Part shown: positions 22,794 through 31,170 of the stretch, in pieces
Position numbering within the stretch: the first letter of the stretch is position 1
Layout: each line of letters begins with the position of its first letter
Origin: Trichomonas vaginalis G3
Lineage: Eukaryota > Parabasalia > Trichomonadida > Trichomonadidae
Length of the DNA: 64,000 nucleotides
Direction of reading: 5' to 3'
Assembly (NCBI RefSeq): GCF_026262505.1
Contig: NC_067205.1
Coordinates: forward strand, 17,918,001 to 17,982,000
The notes under the pieces: generated by a model
Told to the model about the DNA's origin: nothing
Databases searched by the model: none
The model's input: the letters and a program-made list of their open reading frames with translations, nothing else
Position numbers and translations under genes: made by a program

Positions 22794-23168
22794 ATGGCAT
22801 TCCAAACGGGAACCGCGGTTGGTTACCATGGATTTCCGTCACCGGTCACATTTTAAAGATTTTTAAAGCCTTATAAAAATATGCTTTGTAAATCATTTTT
22901 TGTAAATCGGCAAAAATTTGGTAATTTTCTTCAACTAATAAATCTGCGAATAGCATTTATAATACAAGAACAATCTTTTAAAATGCGTTTGATTCATTTT
23001 TGTATAATTTCATATAGGCACATATATTCTTCCGGGACTTTCCGTGATTTTACCGTAAAATCATTAGTTTACACCAATTTTTCCGTATTTTGAATAGTTT
23101 ACTGCACTTTTTCCGTAAAATTGAGTTACGGGAATCCGCAAAATTTCCGGACCTCATTTTTCATAGAA

Positions 23169-23171
<3 letters not shown>
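22794..23171. other. Left flank of the Maverick-like element
   Basis: No gene. It contains repeated short motifs around TTTCCGTAAAAT, GTTACGGGAA and TTTCCGGAC, with counterparts in the right flank. It ends at a 30-base A tract (23,172-23,201). Confidence 0.5.
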
Positions 23172-23201
<30 letters not shown>

Positions 23202-23203
<2 letters not shown>

Positions 23204-24140
23204 TAGTGGGGCTTCCAGGCACTTCGTGCCTTCTAGCCCCGAAGATGTTTAGTATAAATGAAGTCTTAGAGGACAAACATGACTATGAGTTTTGATATGA
23301 CAAGATAGAATATGAGAGAGGTCCTATAAACCGGAGAAAGTGTTATATAAACATCTGTCATATTACTCAGAATATTATACAGAATTCAATAAAAATATAT
23401 TTTAGGTGAAGAGGTGAGATTTCACCTGTTTTTTCACCTCATTTTTCACCTCTTGAATTTTCATGAATTTCTTCGTAAAGACTTTGTCAAGACTTCTTCG
23501 TAAAGACTTTGTCAAGATTTCATCGTAAAGACTTTGTCAAGATTTCATCGTAAAGACTTTGTCAAGACTTCTTCGTAAAGACTTTGTCAAGACTTCTTCT
23601 TCGTAAATGTTTTGTCAAGACTTCTTCTTCGTAAATGTTTTGTCAAGACTTCTTCGTAAAGACTTTGTCAAGACTTCTTCTTCGTAAAGACTTTGTCAAG
23701 ATTTCATCGTAAAGACTTTGTCAAGACTTCTTCGTAAAGACTTTGTCAAGACTTCTTCTTCGTAAATGTTTTGTCAAGACTTCTTCTTCGTAAATGTTTT
23801 GTCAAGACTTCTTCGTAAAGACTTTGTCAAGACTTCTTCTTCGTAAAATCAGACAAAAATATATTTTAGGTGAAGAGGTGAGATTTCACCTGTTTTTTCA
23901 CCTAATTTTTCACCCTCTTGAATTTTCATGAAATTTACACCAAAAATATATTTTAGGTGAAGAGGTGAGATTTCACCTGTTTTTTCACCTAATTTTTCAC
24001 CCTCTTGAATTTTCATGAAATTTACACCAAAAATATACTACTAGGGTCATTTACGAAGAAATCTCAACAAAGTCTTTACGAAGAAATCTCAACAAAGTCT
24101 TTACGAAGAAATCTCAACAAAGTCTTTACGAAGAAATCTC
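23202..24140. repeat. Left terminal repeat region of the Maverick-like element
   Basis: The first 45 bp form a strong hairpin: GGGGCT and AGGCAC pair with GTGCCT and AGCCCC around TTC. After 150 bp of unique sequence come three copies of the 80-bp dispersed repeat (23,392; 23,856; 23,942) and a minisatellite of 22-25-bp units (TTCGTAAAGACTTTGTCAAG and TTCGTAAATGTTTTGTCAAG), then inverted units TTTACGAAGAAATCTCAACA. The same blocks in inverse order make the right end (46,200-47,251). No gene. Confidence 0.85.
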
Positions 24141-24166
24141 AACAAAGAAATTTTATTGGTAAGTAA

Positions 24167-24298
24167 ATGTGGTTTGAAATCGGACTACTTGTTTTAGGTT
24201 TTTTCCATTGTGTCATTTACTTATTTGACGTGGCAGAAAGATATAGAGAATATGAAGATGAACCAATGCCTGCAAATGTTCAGCATATGTACTCGTAA
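24167..24298 (+). CDS. Small single-pass membrane protein
   Basis: 43 residues: start MWFEIGLLVLGFFHCVIYLF, one hydrophobic helix (residues 2-20), then a charged tail (AERYREYEDEP). It begins directly after the left minisatellite and ends 23 nt before the next start, so it is the first gene of a plus-strand group. Compact membrane proteins of this kind are common in virus-like elements, but no family can be named. Confidence 0.5.
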   Translation: MWFEIGLLVLGFFHCVIYLFDVAERYREYEDEPMPANVQHMYS

Positions 24299-24321
24299 GA
24301 GATATTTTTATCTAATATTAA

Positions 24322-24684
24322 ATGGACGCACAGAACTTAGCGAATGCACAGCAACCTGGACAACCAAACCCAGAGAATATTCCAAATGAAGTTAGAATAC
24401 AAACTGCAATGGCAAACTATGGTCAAGTGCCAACAGATGTACAAATGCAAACTGCCATGTCAAATGACGCTGCGTTAGGCTTACCACCATGGTATGCAAA
24501 TATGAGATGGAAAGAGTTTTATACAAACCCTGAAGTGGGATATAAACAACTCTATGCAGATGACGCGAACACAGGAGTTGACCCAGAATATGTTTTCTAC
24601 CAGAGGAGAAATAGAATGTATGAGCTCCAGTTAAAAAATGCAATGGAACTCAACAGGAAACGTAAGAGACTAGGCGGACATTAG
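24322..24684 (+). CDS. Hypothetical protein, Maverick-associated
   Basis: 120 residues. Gln/Asn/Pro-rich N-terminus with two imperfect repeats (EVRIQTAMANYGQVP and DVQMQTAMSND), then an aromatic segment (PPWYANMRWKEFY) and a basic C-terminus (NRKRKRLGGH). TTTTTATCTAATATTAA precedes the ATG and matches the late-type box of the element. A virion or DNA-associated role is possible but not shown. Confidence 0.6.
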   Translation: MDAQNLANAQQPGQPNPENIPNEVRIQTAMANYGQVPTDVQMQTAMSNDAALGLPPWYANMRWKEFYTNPEVGYKQLYADDANTGVDPEYVFYQRRNRMYELQLKNAMELNRKRKRLGGH

Positions 24685-24702
24685 ATTTTTACATATAGTA
24701 AA

Positions 24703-24945
24703 ATGGGTTTCTTTGGAAGAATAGGAAACTTCTTTCGAAATGTTGGAAGAGGTATATGGAATGGAATAAAAACCGTCGGAAGAGGAATTTGGAACGGAGT
24801 CAAAAATATTGGCAAAAGAGTAGGTCAGTTCGTTGGTATTATACCTAAAGACCCTGAACCAGAAGAGCAAGCTCCTGTTATACAACAGCCTGAACCTGCA
24901 CCACAGTCTAGTTGGCAACCAAATCCAACACCTCAACCGTATTAA
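24703..24945 (+). CDS. Small amphipathic MG-start protein
   Basis: 80 residues. It starts MGFFGRIGNFF, so Gly2 could be myristoylated, and contains two repeats GRGIWNGIKTV and GRGIWNGVKNI that would form basic amphipathic helices; the C-terminus is Pro/Gln-rich. It is similar in design to the MG-start protein at 28,092. Membrane-active or capsid-internal proteins (analogous to adenovirus protein VI) have this look; this is an analogy, not homology. Promoter box TTTTTACATATAG lies just upstream. Confidence 0.6.
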   Translation: MGFFGRIGNFFRNVGRGIWNGIKTVGRGIWNGVKNIGKRVGQFVGIIPKDPEPEEQAPVIQQPEPAPQSSWQPNPTPQPY

Positions 24946-24949
24946 AAAA

Positions 24950-25798
24950 TCATATTTTTACCGTTCGATAGTAGTTGTATATGAAACTAAGTTCTAAGTA
25001 AAACGCGTGGTATAATGGAATTATTCTCTTTCTTCCATCTGTAGTAAACCATACTTGAAAGTCTGAAATACTTCCACTTGGTGGTTCGTATAGCTTTGTA
25101 GGTTTTTCGTAAAAGTCATTTGCCAAGCATAAAAAAGAGTTTTGTGCACCAGAAAATGAAGCATGAACTATAATAGCATCTGAGTCGAAAACATTTTCAT
25201 ATGTTCCATTAGGGTTTTCGACTTCATAAAAGTTCGGGTGTACTGGATATTCTGCAGGCTGATTTAACATCCTCAAAAATCTATACCATGCCAAGTTGTT
25301 ATATTTTGTAGAAATATAAACGTCTTCTCCAAGGTCTTCTATTCTATTGATTTTAACAGTTGCATTTTTCCTGTCATATATAATATCGAGATGGTACTCT
25401 CCTTCGTCAATGTTGTACTGTTTTGCATATTCGAGATAGATATCGTTTATTTTTTCTTGAAAAGCTTGAAGAGTTGTTTCTAAGTTTACAAGCAAATTCA
25501 CTTGTAAAAGTTTTCCCTGTTCAAATTTCTCATACGTATGTTTTTCTTTGTTATAGTATCGAATTTCAAAAGCGACCGTAAATGGGAAACCATGTATGGC
25601 TTCTGAAATGAACTTCATTCTACGAAAGCCAATAGCTTTTGTGACGGATGGGTCTCTTAACCATCTTAACGGGTAGTCAAAACGATAGCCTTCATGCTTT
25701 ACGGTCTCTGTCTCAAACTTTTGACCTACGTTAGTAAAAAGTTCATCTAATGGTTTAGTTGTAGCAACTCTTGAATTTTCTTTTTCTATTGAAAGCAT
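24950..25798 (-). CDS. Candidate jelly-roll virion protein, paralogue 1
   Basis: 282 residues, clearly paralogous to the protein at 30,084-30,944 along its whole length: shared TKPLD near the start, YRFDYP(L/I)RWL, KAIGFRR, VHASFS...NSFLC, and the C-terminal block SDFQVWFTT(D/N)G...IPLY..FYLELSFIYNY. The beta-rich pattern and the W-F-T-D-G...ELS ending resemble minor capsid/penton-type proteins of virophages and Polintons, but no diagnostic motif is known to me, so the role is inference. It shares an 18-nt divergent promoter with the fibre gene at 25,817. Confidence 0.55.
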   Translation of the reverse strand: MLSIEKENSRVATTKPLDELFTNVGQKFETETVKHEGYRFDYPLRWLRDPSVTKAIGFRRMKFISEAIHGFPFTVAFEIRYYNKEKHTYEKFEQGKLLQVNLLVNLETTLQAFQEKINDIYLEYAKQYNIDEGEYHLDIIYDRKNATVKINRIEDLGEDVYISTKYNNLAWYRFLRMLNQPAEYPVHPNFYEVENPNGTYENVFDSDAIIVHASFSGAQNSFLCLANDFYEKPTKLYEPPSGSISDFQVWFTTDGRKRIIPLYHAFYLELSFIYNYYRTVKI

Positions 25799-25816
25799 AT
25801 TTTATCTAGAATAAAA
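25799..25816. promoter_or_regulatory. Bidirectional late-type promoter
   Basis: The 18-nt gap ATTTTATCTAGAATAAAA between two divergent ATGs is nearly palindromic and gives each gene a T-tract plus ATC/ATT plus ATA box. A very similar sequence (TTTTACTTAGAATAAAAA) separates the divergent genes at 40,976 and 40,995. Confidence 0.55.
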
Positions 25817-27118
25817 ATGTCGAAAGAAACAGCGTCTATGAGAGAAATACAACACAACCGACAACTCATTTTGCAAGCTCTAAATAAGAACACAACAAAC
25901 TTTTCAAACTATTCTAAGATATCCGAGTCATTGAAAGAAGGAAACTTAAAACTGACGATAAACCCAATGACAGACGAGTTTCTGTTTCAAGACAGTAAGA
26001 ACCATACTGTTTGTATAAATCCAACAAAAAGAACTTTAAACGAGAAACCTATAGATGAACTTCTTTTGAAAGCAGATATTGACAACAAAGCTGACAAAGA
26101 GTATGTTGACGATGAGTTAGCACGTGTGGCTAGTGCGTTAGTGAAGAAGGCAGATAAGGAATATGTGAATGAAAAAGATGAAAAAATTATAGAAAGGGTT
26201 GAATGGTACCATGAACGGACAACAAAGATTTTAAAAGGTAAAGCCGATACAGGGTGGGTTTCAGGATGTTTAGACCTTAAAGCGGATAAGAACCATACAC
26301 ATACCATTGCAAATATTACAAACTTACAAGAAACCTTAAACAGGAAAAGTGACGTTGGACATACACATACCATTGCAAATATTACAAACTTACAAGAAAC
26401 CTTAAACAGGAAAAGTGACGTTGGACATACACATAGCTTCTTCGCAACTGTTGGTATAGAAAATATTGAAGGAACGGTTCAAGAAAACTGGTGGGGATGC
26501 AATATATTGTAAACCTCCTAACTTTCCACAAGGTTTAACATCGGATGACGACATAACAACGATGAGAAACATTAGATGTAGAGATGTTTATGTCATGGAG
26601 GATGAACATAATATTAAATTCACTGCTCAAGATTTATATGACAAGAAAGCAGACAAAAACGAGCTTCAAACATTAAAGACAGAAATACTTCAAACCATTT
26701 TACCAGTTGGTTCTATTTATACGTCAATGGAACTCTACCAGACCAGAAGTAGTACTTGGTTTTGGAACTTGGACTCAAATATTCGAAAGTTTTTTTGTAT
26801 TGTGCACACACTCCAAAGAAAACAGGTGGAAGTAAAACGATATCTGTCGACAACTTGCCACCACATAGTCATTCTGGTACAACAAACTTTTCTGGCGACC
26901 ATAGCCACTCATTAAGAGACCACCCATTATACAACTCAGAGTATGAAGCTGGCTATGACGTTTTATCTCCAGATTATAACCATTCAGCAAAAAAGACTTT
27001 TCGACAAACTGAACCAGGAGGAAACCACCAACATACTTTTACAACAACATCTACAGGACTAGGTAAAAAATACATGCCACCTTACATGACAGTTTGTGCA
27101 TGGTATAGAATTGCTTAG
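25817..27118 (+). pseudogene. Tail-fibre/collar-like protein, two frameshifts
   Basis: Three overlapping frames (25,817-26,512; 26,466-26,915; 26,756-27,118) make one protein of about 430 residues. The N-terminal part has phage-fibre style KADKEYV and KADKN repeats and a perfect duplication of a 23-residue block (HTIANITNLQETLNRKSDVG type, about 26,296-26,433). The middle has ILPVGSIYTSM; the C-terminus has NLPPHSHSG, GDHSHS, GNHQHTF and a PPYMTVCAWYRIA end, typical of phage tail-collar and distal fibre tips with metal-binding HxH motifs. Frames must change near 26,490-26,510 and 26,735-26,790. It would bind host surfaces if intact. The stop overlaps the integrase stop by 4 nt in convergent orientation. 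Confidence 0.75.
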
Positions 27119-28074
27119 TCGTCATTTTCAACTTCTTTAGCATATTCGTCAGGAGTTGTCTTATATTTGTTAGGAACTGTCTTTGAAAGTATACCACCTT
27201 GAACCTTAACAAGTTTGAAACGAGGTCTGACAATAGTAGTTTTATCTTCTGCTTGCAGTCTGTACATTTTGCCATGTTTGCCTAAAACTTCATAATATTC
27301 TCTTGTATACTTTCTTCTATTTTTACGAACACGAACGTGAGTACCTGTCGAGTTCCCATTGTTGTCATAGTCAATAGTATTTTCATATGGGTCGCGTTTA
27401 GGTATTTCTATTTTTACTTTGTCACCTTTCTGAAGTTTGAAGCCTGGCATTCTTTCTTGTTTGTCTCTTTTGACTAAACTATTAAATATATAGTCTTTCT
27501 CTAAGTCGGGGTTGTTTTTCATTTCTTCGGGGGAGTGGTTTCCCAAACCTTTTTGTTTACGGTTATTGTAAATATTTAAAACTTGTCTCATCTTTGCCAT
27601 GGAGAAGTGTCTGTACTTGTCGTCATATGACATTTCATCTACCTCACCACCTTGTGGTTGATTTAAGTCTCTTAAGATTTTTATACAACTGTCAATGACA
27701 CCAAGAGCAGAATGGTTTTGGTCGACAATGAAATATTGGTTTACATTTTTTGAACGCAGATAGTTTTTAATATCGTCTGATTTGAAAGAACGTTCACAGT
27801 CAGATGTCAGTTTTGTTGGATGGTATTTGTCAACGAATATTGTCAAAGCAGTTTTCACATCTAAAATATTTTTGGACTGTAATGGTATGGCTTCACAGTA
27901 TCTTGTGTTTTGACCGACAAATATTAGCCAGTATGGTGGTCCATCTTCTCTATACCTCGGAATGTTTTCCAAGATATCCATAAACCAAGCATTTGGTGTT
28001 GAACTAAAGATTTTTATCATGAGTGCTTTCTTTGTCGCTTTAGAAACATAGGGGTCCTTGTTTGGATTCGTCAT
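27115..28074 (-). CDS. Retrovirus-type (rve) integrase of Maverick/Polinton
   Basis: 319 residues. The RNase H-like core has D33 (WFMDILEN), D92 (LTSDCERSF) and, 35 residues on, D128 (GVIDSCIKILRD), a D where most integrases have E. Polinton-like context follows: NQYFIVDQNHSALG before and MRQVLNIYNNRKQ, GLGNHSPEEM after. The C-terminus has an SH3-like segment (GDKVKIEIPK...YYEVLGKHGKMYRL). It joins element ends to host DNA. The frame is intact, in contrast to the virion genes. The start at 28,074 is 17 nt from the divergent ATG at 28,092. Confidence 0.92.
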   Translation of the reverse strand: MTNPNKDPYVSKATKKALMIKIFSSTPNAWFMDILENIPRYREDGPPYWLIFVGQNTRYCEAIPLQSKNILDVKTALTIFVDKYHPTKLTSDCERSFKSDDIKNYLRSKNVNQYFIVDQNHSALGVIDSCIKILRDLNQPQGGEVDEMSYDDKYRHFSMAKMRQVLNIYNNRKQKGLGNHSPEEMKNNPDLEKDYIFNSLVKRDKQERMPGFKLQKGDKVKIEIPKRDPYENTIDYDNNGNSTGTHVRVRKNRRKYTREYYEVLGKHGKMYRLQAEDKTTIVRPRFKLVKVQGGILSKTVPNKYKTTPDEYAKEVENDD

Positions 28075-28091
28075 TTTTTACCCTATAAGAA

Positions 28092-28493
28092 ATGGGTTTA
28101 TTTGGCGCATTAGCAGGAGTTGCATCCAGATTTTTGCCCGCAGTGGGAACAATAGCCAGAGGTGCATTTGGAATTGGAAGGAAGATTTTGAGTACATTAG
28201 GTATACTGAAAGAGAAAGCACAACCTATTATACAAACTGTACAGAAAGGTTGGGAGGTAGCACGAGATGCAGCAAATCTTATTCCAAATCCTGAAACAAG
28301 AGGAAAAGTTCAAGGATGGATGGACAATGTAGGAAGAGAAGCAGGAAACTACTATAACAAAGCAAATGACTACTATAACCAAGCAGGGCACTATATGGAC
28401 CAAGGTGAAAGATTCTTTAACAGAGGATATAACCATGCACAACAATGGGTAAACAACAACCAACCTCAACCGCCTCAAACTTGGGGAATGTAA
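28092..28493 (+). CDS. MG-start amphipathic virion-type protein
   Basis: 133 residues. The start MGLFGALAGVASRFLPAVGT is a hydrophobic, Gly/Ala-rich amphipathic helix with a possible N-myristoylation site; helices follow to about residue 70, then a Tyr/Asn/Gln-rich repetitive region (YYNKANDYYNQAGHYMDQG) and a PQPPQTWGM tail. Small proteins with this N-terminus are found near capsid genes in Polintons and virophages and may perturb membranes on entry; this is inference. Box TTTTTTACCCTATAAG precedes the ATG. Confidence 0.65.
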   Translation: MGLFGALAGVASRFLPAVGTIARGAFGIGRKILSTLGILKEKAQPIIQTVQKGWEVARDAANLIPNPETRGKVQGWMDNVGREAGNYYNKANDYYNQAGHYMDQGERFFNRGYNHAQQWVNNNQPQPPQTWGM

Positions 28494-28512
28494 AATTTTT
28501 TACTGAGATGAA

Positions 28513-28668
28513 ATGAACAATACAGCATTGAGACAAATGGGCTCAAGATGGATTTGTCGGCTTCCAGCAGTTACACAACCACGTGTTTGTCAAGTTCTTC
28601 CTATACCTCAAGAAGTTTTAGACCGACTTAAAAAACCTAAACAACCAGTTGAAAACAAACCAAACTAA
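28513..28668 (+). CDS. Small basic protein, 51 aa
   Basis: Starts MNNTALRQMGSRWICRLPAV and ends LKKPKQPVENKPN. Not recognised. The leader TTTTTTACTGAGATGAA is identical to that of the next gene (28,688), which is the main support for it being a real gene. It lies 19 nt after the previous stop. Confidence 0.5.
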   Translation: MNNTALRQMGSRWICRLPAVTQPRVCQVLPIPQEVLDRLKKPKQPVENKPN

Positions 28669-28687
28669 AATTTTTTACTGAGATGAA

Positions 28688-29272
28688 ATGACCGAAGAAG
28701 TTGAAACGGTAGATTTGACACCACAAACAAAAAGTTCAGAACCATTGTCAAAACCTGTCAAAGAACTTACAGATGAAGAGAAAAATTCAATAATAGAAAG
28801 TGCCAGGTCTGGAAATACAAACCCTAACTACAAAGTCACTTTTCATAGAAATGGAACGGCTAGTATCTCAAAAAAGAAACAGACTCTCACAAATAAAATA
28901 TTGAAGTCTGAAGGAGCTTTCGAGACAACAGATGGGAAGGTATTCTTCACCGACCAACAGTTCATTATAGAACATCTCATTGACTTAGAGTCGAAATATT
29001 CTAAACTTTACAACAAACACAAAAAGTTGAAAGGAAAACAAAAACAAATGGCATATGATATTTATGAAGATGTTGACGACACAACTGTTCCTGCAAGTGA
29101 AGTAAAGTCAGGTGAACCAAAAAGTGACGAAAAACCGATAGAAGAAGGTGAGCCAAAAACTGAAGATAAACCAAAACCAAAGGTTAGTTTCCAAACTAAA
29201 CCAAGTCAACCTTCATTAGCTGGTATGGGTTGGCGTCAAAGACTTATGGCAGCAGGCGGTTATGTAAAGTAA
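28688..29272 (+). CDS. Hypothetical acidic/lysine-rich protein
   Basis: 194 residues. Thr/Glu-rich start, a central block (YKVTFHRNGTASISKKKQTL, then TDGKVFFTDQQFIIEHLIDLESKYSKL) with a likely coiled coil, a Pro/Lys/Glu-rich disordered tail, and a conserved-looking end SLAGMGWRQRLMAAGGYVK. The same late-type leader as 28,513 is present. No known domain; a scaffold or core protein is possible. Confidence 0.6.
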   Translation: MTEEVETVDLTPQTKSSEPLSKPVKELTDEEKNSIIESARSGNTNPNYKVTFHRNGTASISKKKQTLTNKILKSEGAFETTDGKVFFTDQQFIIEHLIDLESKYSKLYNKHKKLKGKQKQMAYDIYEDVDDTTVPASEVKSGEPKSDEKPIEEGEPKTEDKPKPKVSFQTKPSQPSLAGMGWRQRLMAAGGYVK

Positions 29273-29304
29273 AGAAAAAAAAACATTTTTTTATTTTTAT
29301 AAAA

Positions 29305-30024
29305 ATGCCCCCGTATAGAATGGATAGAAGGTCTGCTAGAATAAAAGCAGAGTTAGAAAGATATGGTTGGAAAGTTTCAAAGAAGTTTAAATATAGGAAG
29401 GGAAGACCCATAAAAGTCTATGACAAACTGGCTGGTCTGACCTATGAAATGGACTTAGAAACCGCGCGCGCAAATTATCCAAACAGGTTAGAGAGGTTAG
29501 AAGAAGAACGTCTTATGGACATGCCTTTCGATGTTTCTGAGCCTCAAGTTGAAGGACACGACGGCTTTGCCAGATTCTACTGGAAACATGACGAACAATT
29601 GCATCCTTTGAGAAGGAAAAAAGGGAAGGGTGAAGACAAACATGCTCCCATGGAAAGAACAAGATATGCATATGAGAAGTATCGTGAAGTTAGAAGTCAA
29701 ATTACATCTGGTCGAACCTTTACAGTAAACTTTGACGAAGGAAAGAACAAAGAAGGCTTCATGGGTGTACTTGCTGCAATTCAAGACGGAAATAAGAAAG
29801 GATACAATCTCAGACTAACCGTAACAGATTTGGACGGTCATATATACTATGCACATGGCAATGTCACAACAGCCGCACAACTTCTTGACGCTTTCAAGAC
29901 TACAAAGAGAGAACAAATGGTTGACTCCGACTCAGACATTTTGAATGCAATTGAAGGAATTGCAAGTGTCAAGTTCGAACGATACCAACCTAACCCTCAA
30001 GCAGTCAGACAACATGTTTGTTAG
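29305..30024 (+). CDS. Hypothetical basic protein
   Basis: 239 residues from the ATG at 29,305 (MPPYRMDRRSARIKAELERY). An upstream in-frame ATG at 29,230 overlaps the preceding gene and is unlikely, because the T-rich late-type leader (TTTTTTTATTTTTATAAAA) sits immediately before 29,305. The N-terminal 60 residues are strongly basic (SKKFKYRKGRPIKVYDK). The C-terminal half is a compact alpha/beta region (FTVNFDEGKNKEGFMGVLAA, LRLTVTDLDGHIYYAHGNV). Not recognised. Confidence 0.6.
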   Translation: MPPYRMDRRSARIKAELERYGWKVSKKFKYRKGRPIKVYDKLAGLTYEMDLETARANYPNRLERLEEERLMDMPFDVSEPQVEGHDGFARFYWKHDEQLHPLRRKKGKGEDKHAPMERTRYAYEKYREVRSQITSGRTFTVNFDEGKNKEGFMGVLAAIQDGNKKGYNLRLTVTDLDGHIYYAHGNVTTAAQLLDAFKTTKREQMVDSDSDILNAIEGIASVKFERYQPNPQAVRQHVC

Positions 30025-30083
30025 ATGAGAAATATGAAGTAAAAACGTTTACTTTTAAAACAGTATATTTTTACATATATTAA

Positions 30084-30944
30084 ATGTTTCAGGTTGAAAA
30101 ACAAAGAACAAAAGTAGCAGATACAAAACCGTTAGACTATATCTATACAAACGCTGGTAGGACTGTATCAGATGAAGAAATTTCATCCCGTTCATACAGG
30201 TTTGACTATCCAATTCGTTGGCTTCAAAGTCCTTCAGATGCAAAGGCAATAGGATTTAGAAGAGTTTTGTTTTCAAAAAGAACTAACGCGTTTATGTTTG
30301 CAGTATATTTTCACGGTCAATATAGAGGTTCTGATGGTCTACTAGACAAATTTGATGAAATGAGAATCTTTACAGTTCGTTCAGACGAAAGTCTTGAGAA
30401 GACTCTAAATGACTTTCAAACTCAAATAAACAAATACTACTGGGAATTGCAAGAAAAATACGACTCTCTACTAAACGGAACATACTATCTGAAACTAGAA
30501 TATGACAAGATGAACTCCACAGTTTCATTTCAAAGGATTGAAAATAACCCTCCAAGAGATACACAGTTTTTATTTTGGCAAGTAGACAAACGTTCTTGGG
30601 CACAATTTCTTCGGTTACTAAACCAGAACGAACCATTACCACCTGACGGTCCGTTCTGGTTTATACGCCCACCAACAGATTTGACAGTTTATAGAAACGT
30701 GTTTGACCCTCAAAATGTTATGTGTCATGCAAGTTTCAGTTCAAGCAACAATAGTTTTCTTTGTATTGGTAAGGACTTTTATGACTTTGCTTCTAAATTC
30801 TACGAACCACCGAGTAACAGTTTCTCTGACTTTCAAGTTTGGTTCACAACAAATGGTGTGCAACATATTGTTCCATTGTACTACGACTTTTATCTCGAAT
30901 TGTCTTTCATATATAACTACGGAGAAGTGCTGAAAAAGTATTGA
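30084..30944 (+). CDS. Candidate jelly-roll virion protein, paralogue 2
   Basis: 286 residues and intact. It aligns end to end with the minus-strand protein at 24,950-25,798 (YRFDYPIRWLQ, KAIGFRR, HASFSSSNNSFLC, SDFQVWFTTNG, YLELSFIYNY), but is diverged, so duplication is old. The leader TTTTTACATATATTAA is a good late-type box. As with paralogue 1, a penton or minor-capsid role is inferred from beta-rich composition and context. It is followed at once by the 80-bp dispersed repeat, which may act as a 3' boundary. Confidence 0.55.
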   Translation: MFQVEKQRTKVADTKPLDYIYTNAGRTVSDEEISSRSYRFDYPIRWLQSPSDAKAIGFRRVLFSKRTNAFMFAVYFHGQYRGSDGLLDKFDEMRIFTVRSDESLEKTLNDFQTQINKYYWELQEKYDSLLNGTYYLKLEYDKMNSTVSFQRIENNPPRDTQFLFWQVDKRSWAQFLRLLNQNEPLPPDGPFWFIRPPTDLTVYRNVFDPQNVMCHASFSSSNNSFLCIGKDFYDFASKFYEPPSNSFSDFQVWFTTNGVQHIVPLYYDFYLELSFIYNYGEVLKKY

Positions 30945-31145
30945 AAAATATATTTTAGGTGAAGAGGTGAGATTTCACCTCTTTTCTCACCTGTTTTCTC
31001 ACCCGTTGAATTTTCATGAATTTCCTTAAGATAGAAAAAGTGAGTTAAAATGAGATTTTTATCGTTGTGGTCCGACGGTTAAGCCACAAACGAATGTCCG
31101 ACGGTTAAGCCACAAACGAATGTCCGACGGTTAAGCCAAAAATAT
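30945..31145. repeat. 80-bp dispersed repeat plus 26-bp triplet repeat
   Basis: AAAATATATTTTAGGTGAAG begins a copy of the dispersed repeat, with AGGTGAGATTTCACCT palindrome and serial TTTTCACC. Three 26-bp units (GTCCGACGGTTAAGCCACAA type) follow at 31,071-31,138; a remnant of that unit recurs at 35,503-35,532. Confidence 0.8.
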
Positions 31146-31170
31146 TTTTTATTTTTATTGTAAGAACAGT

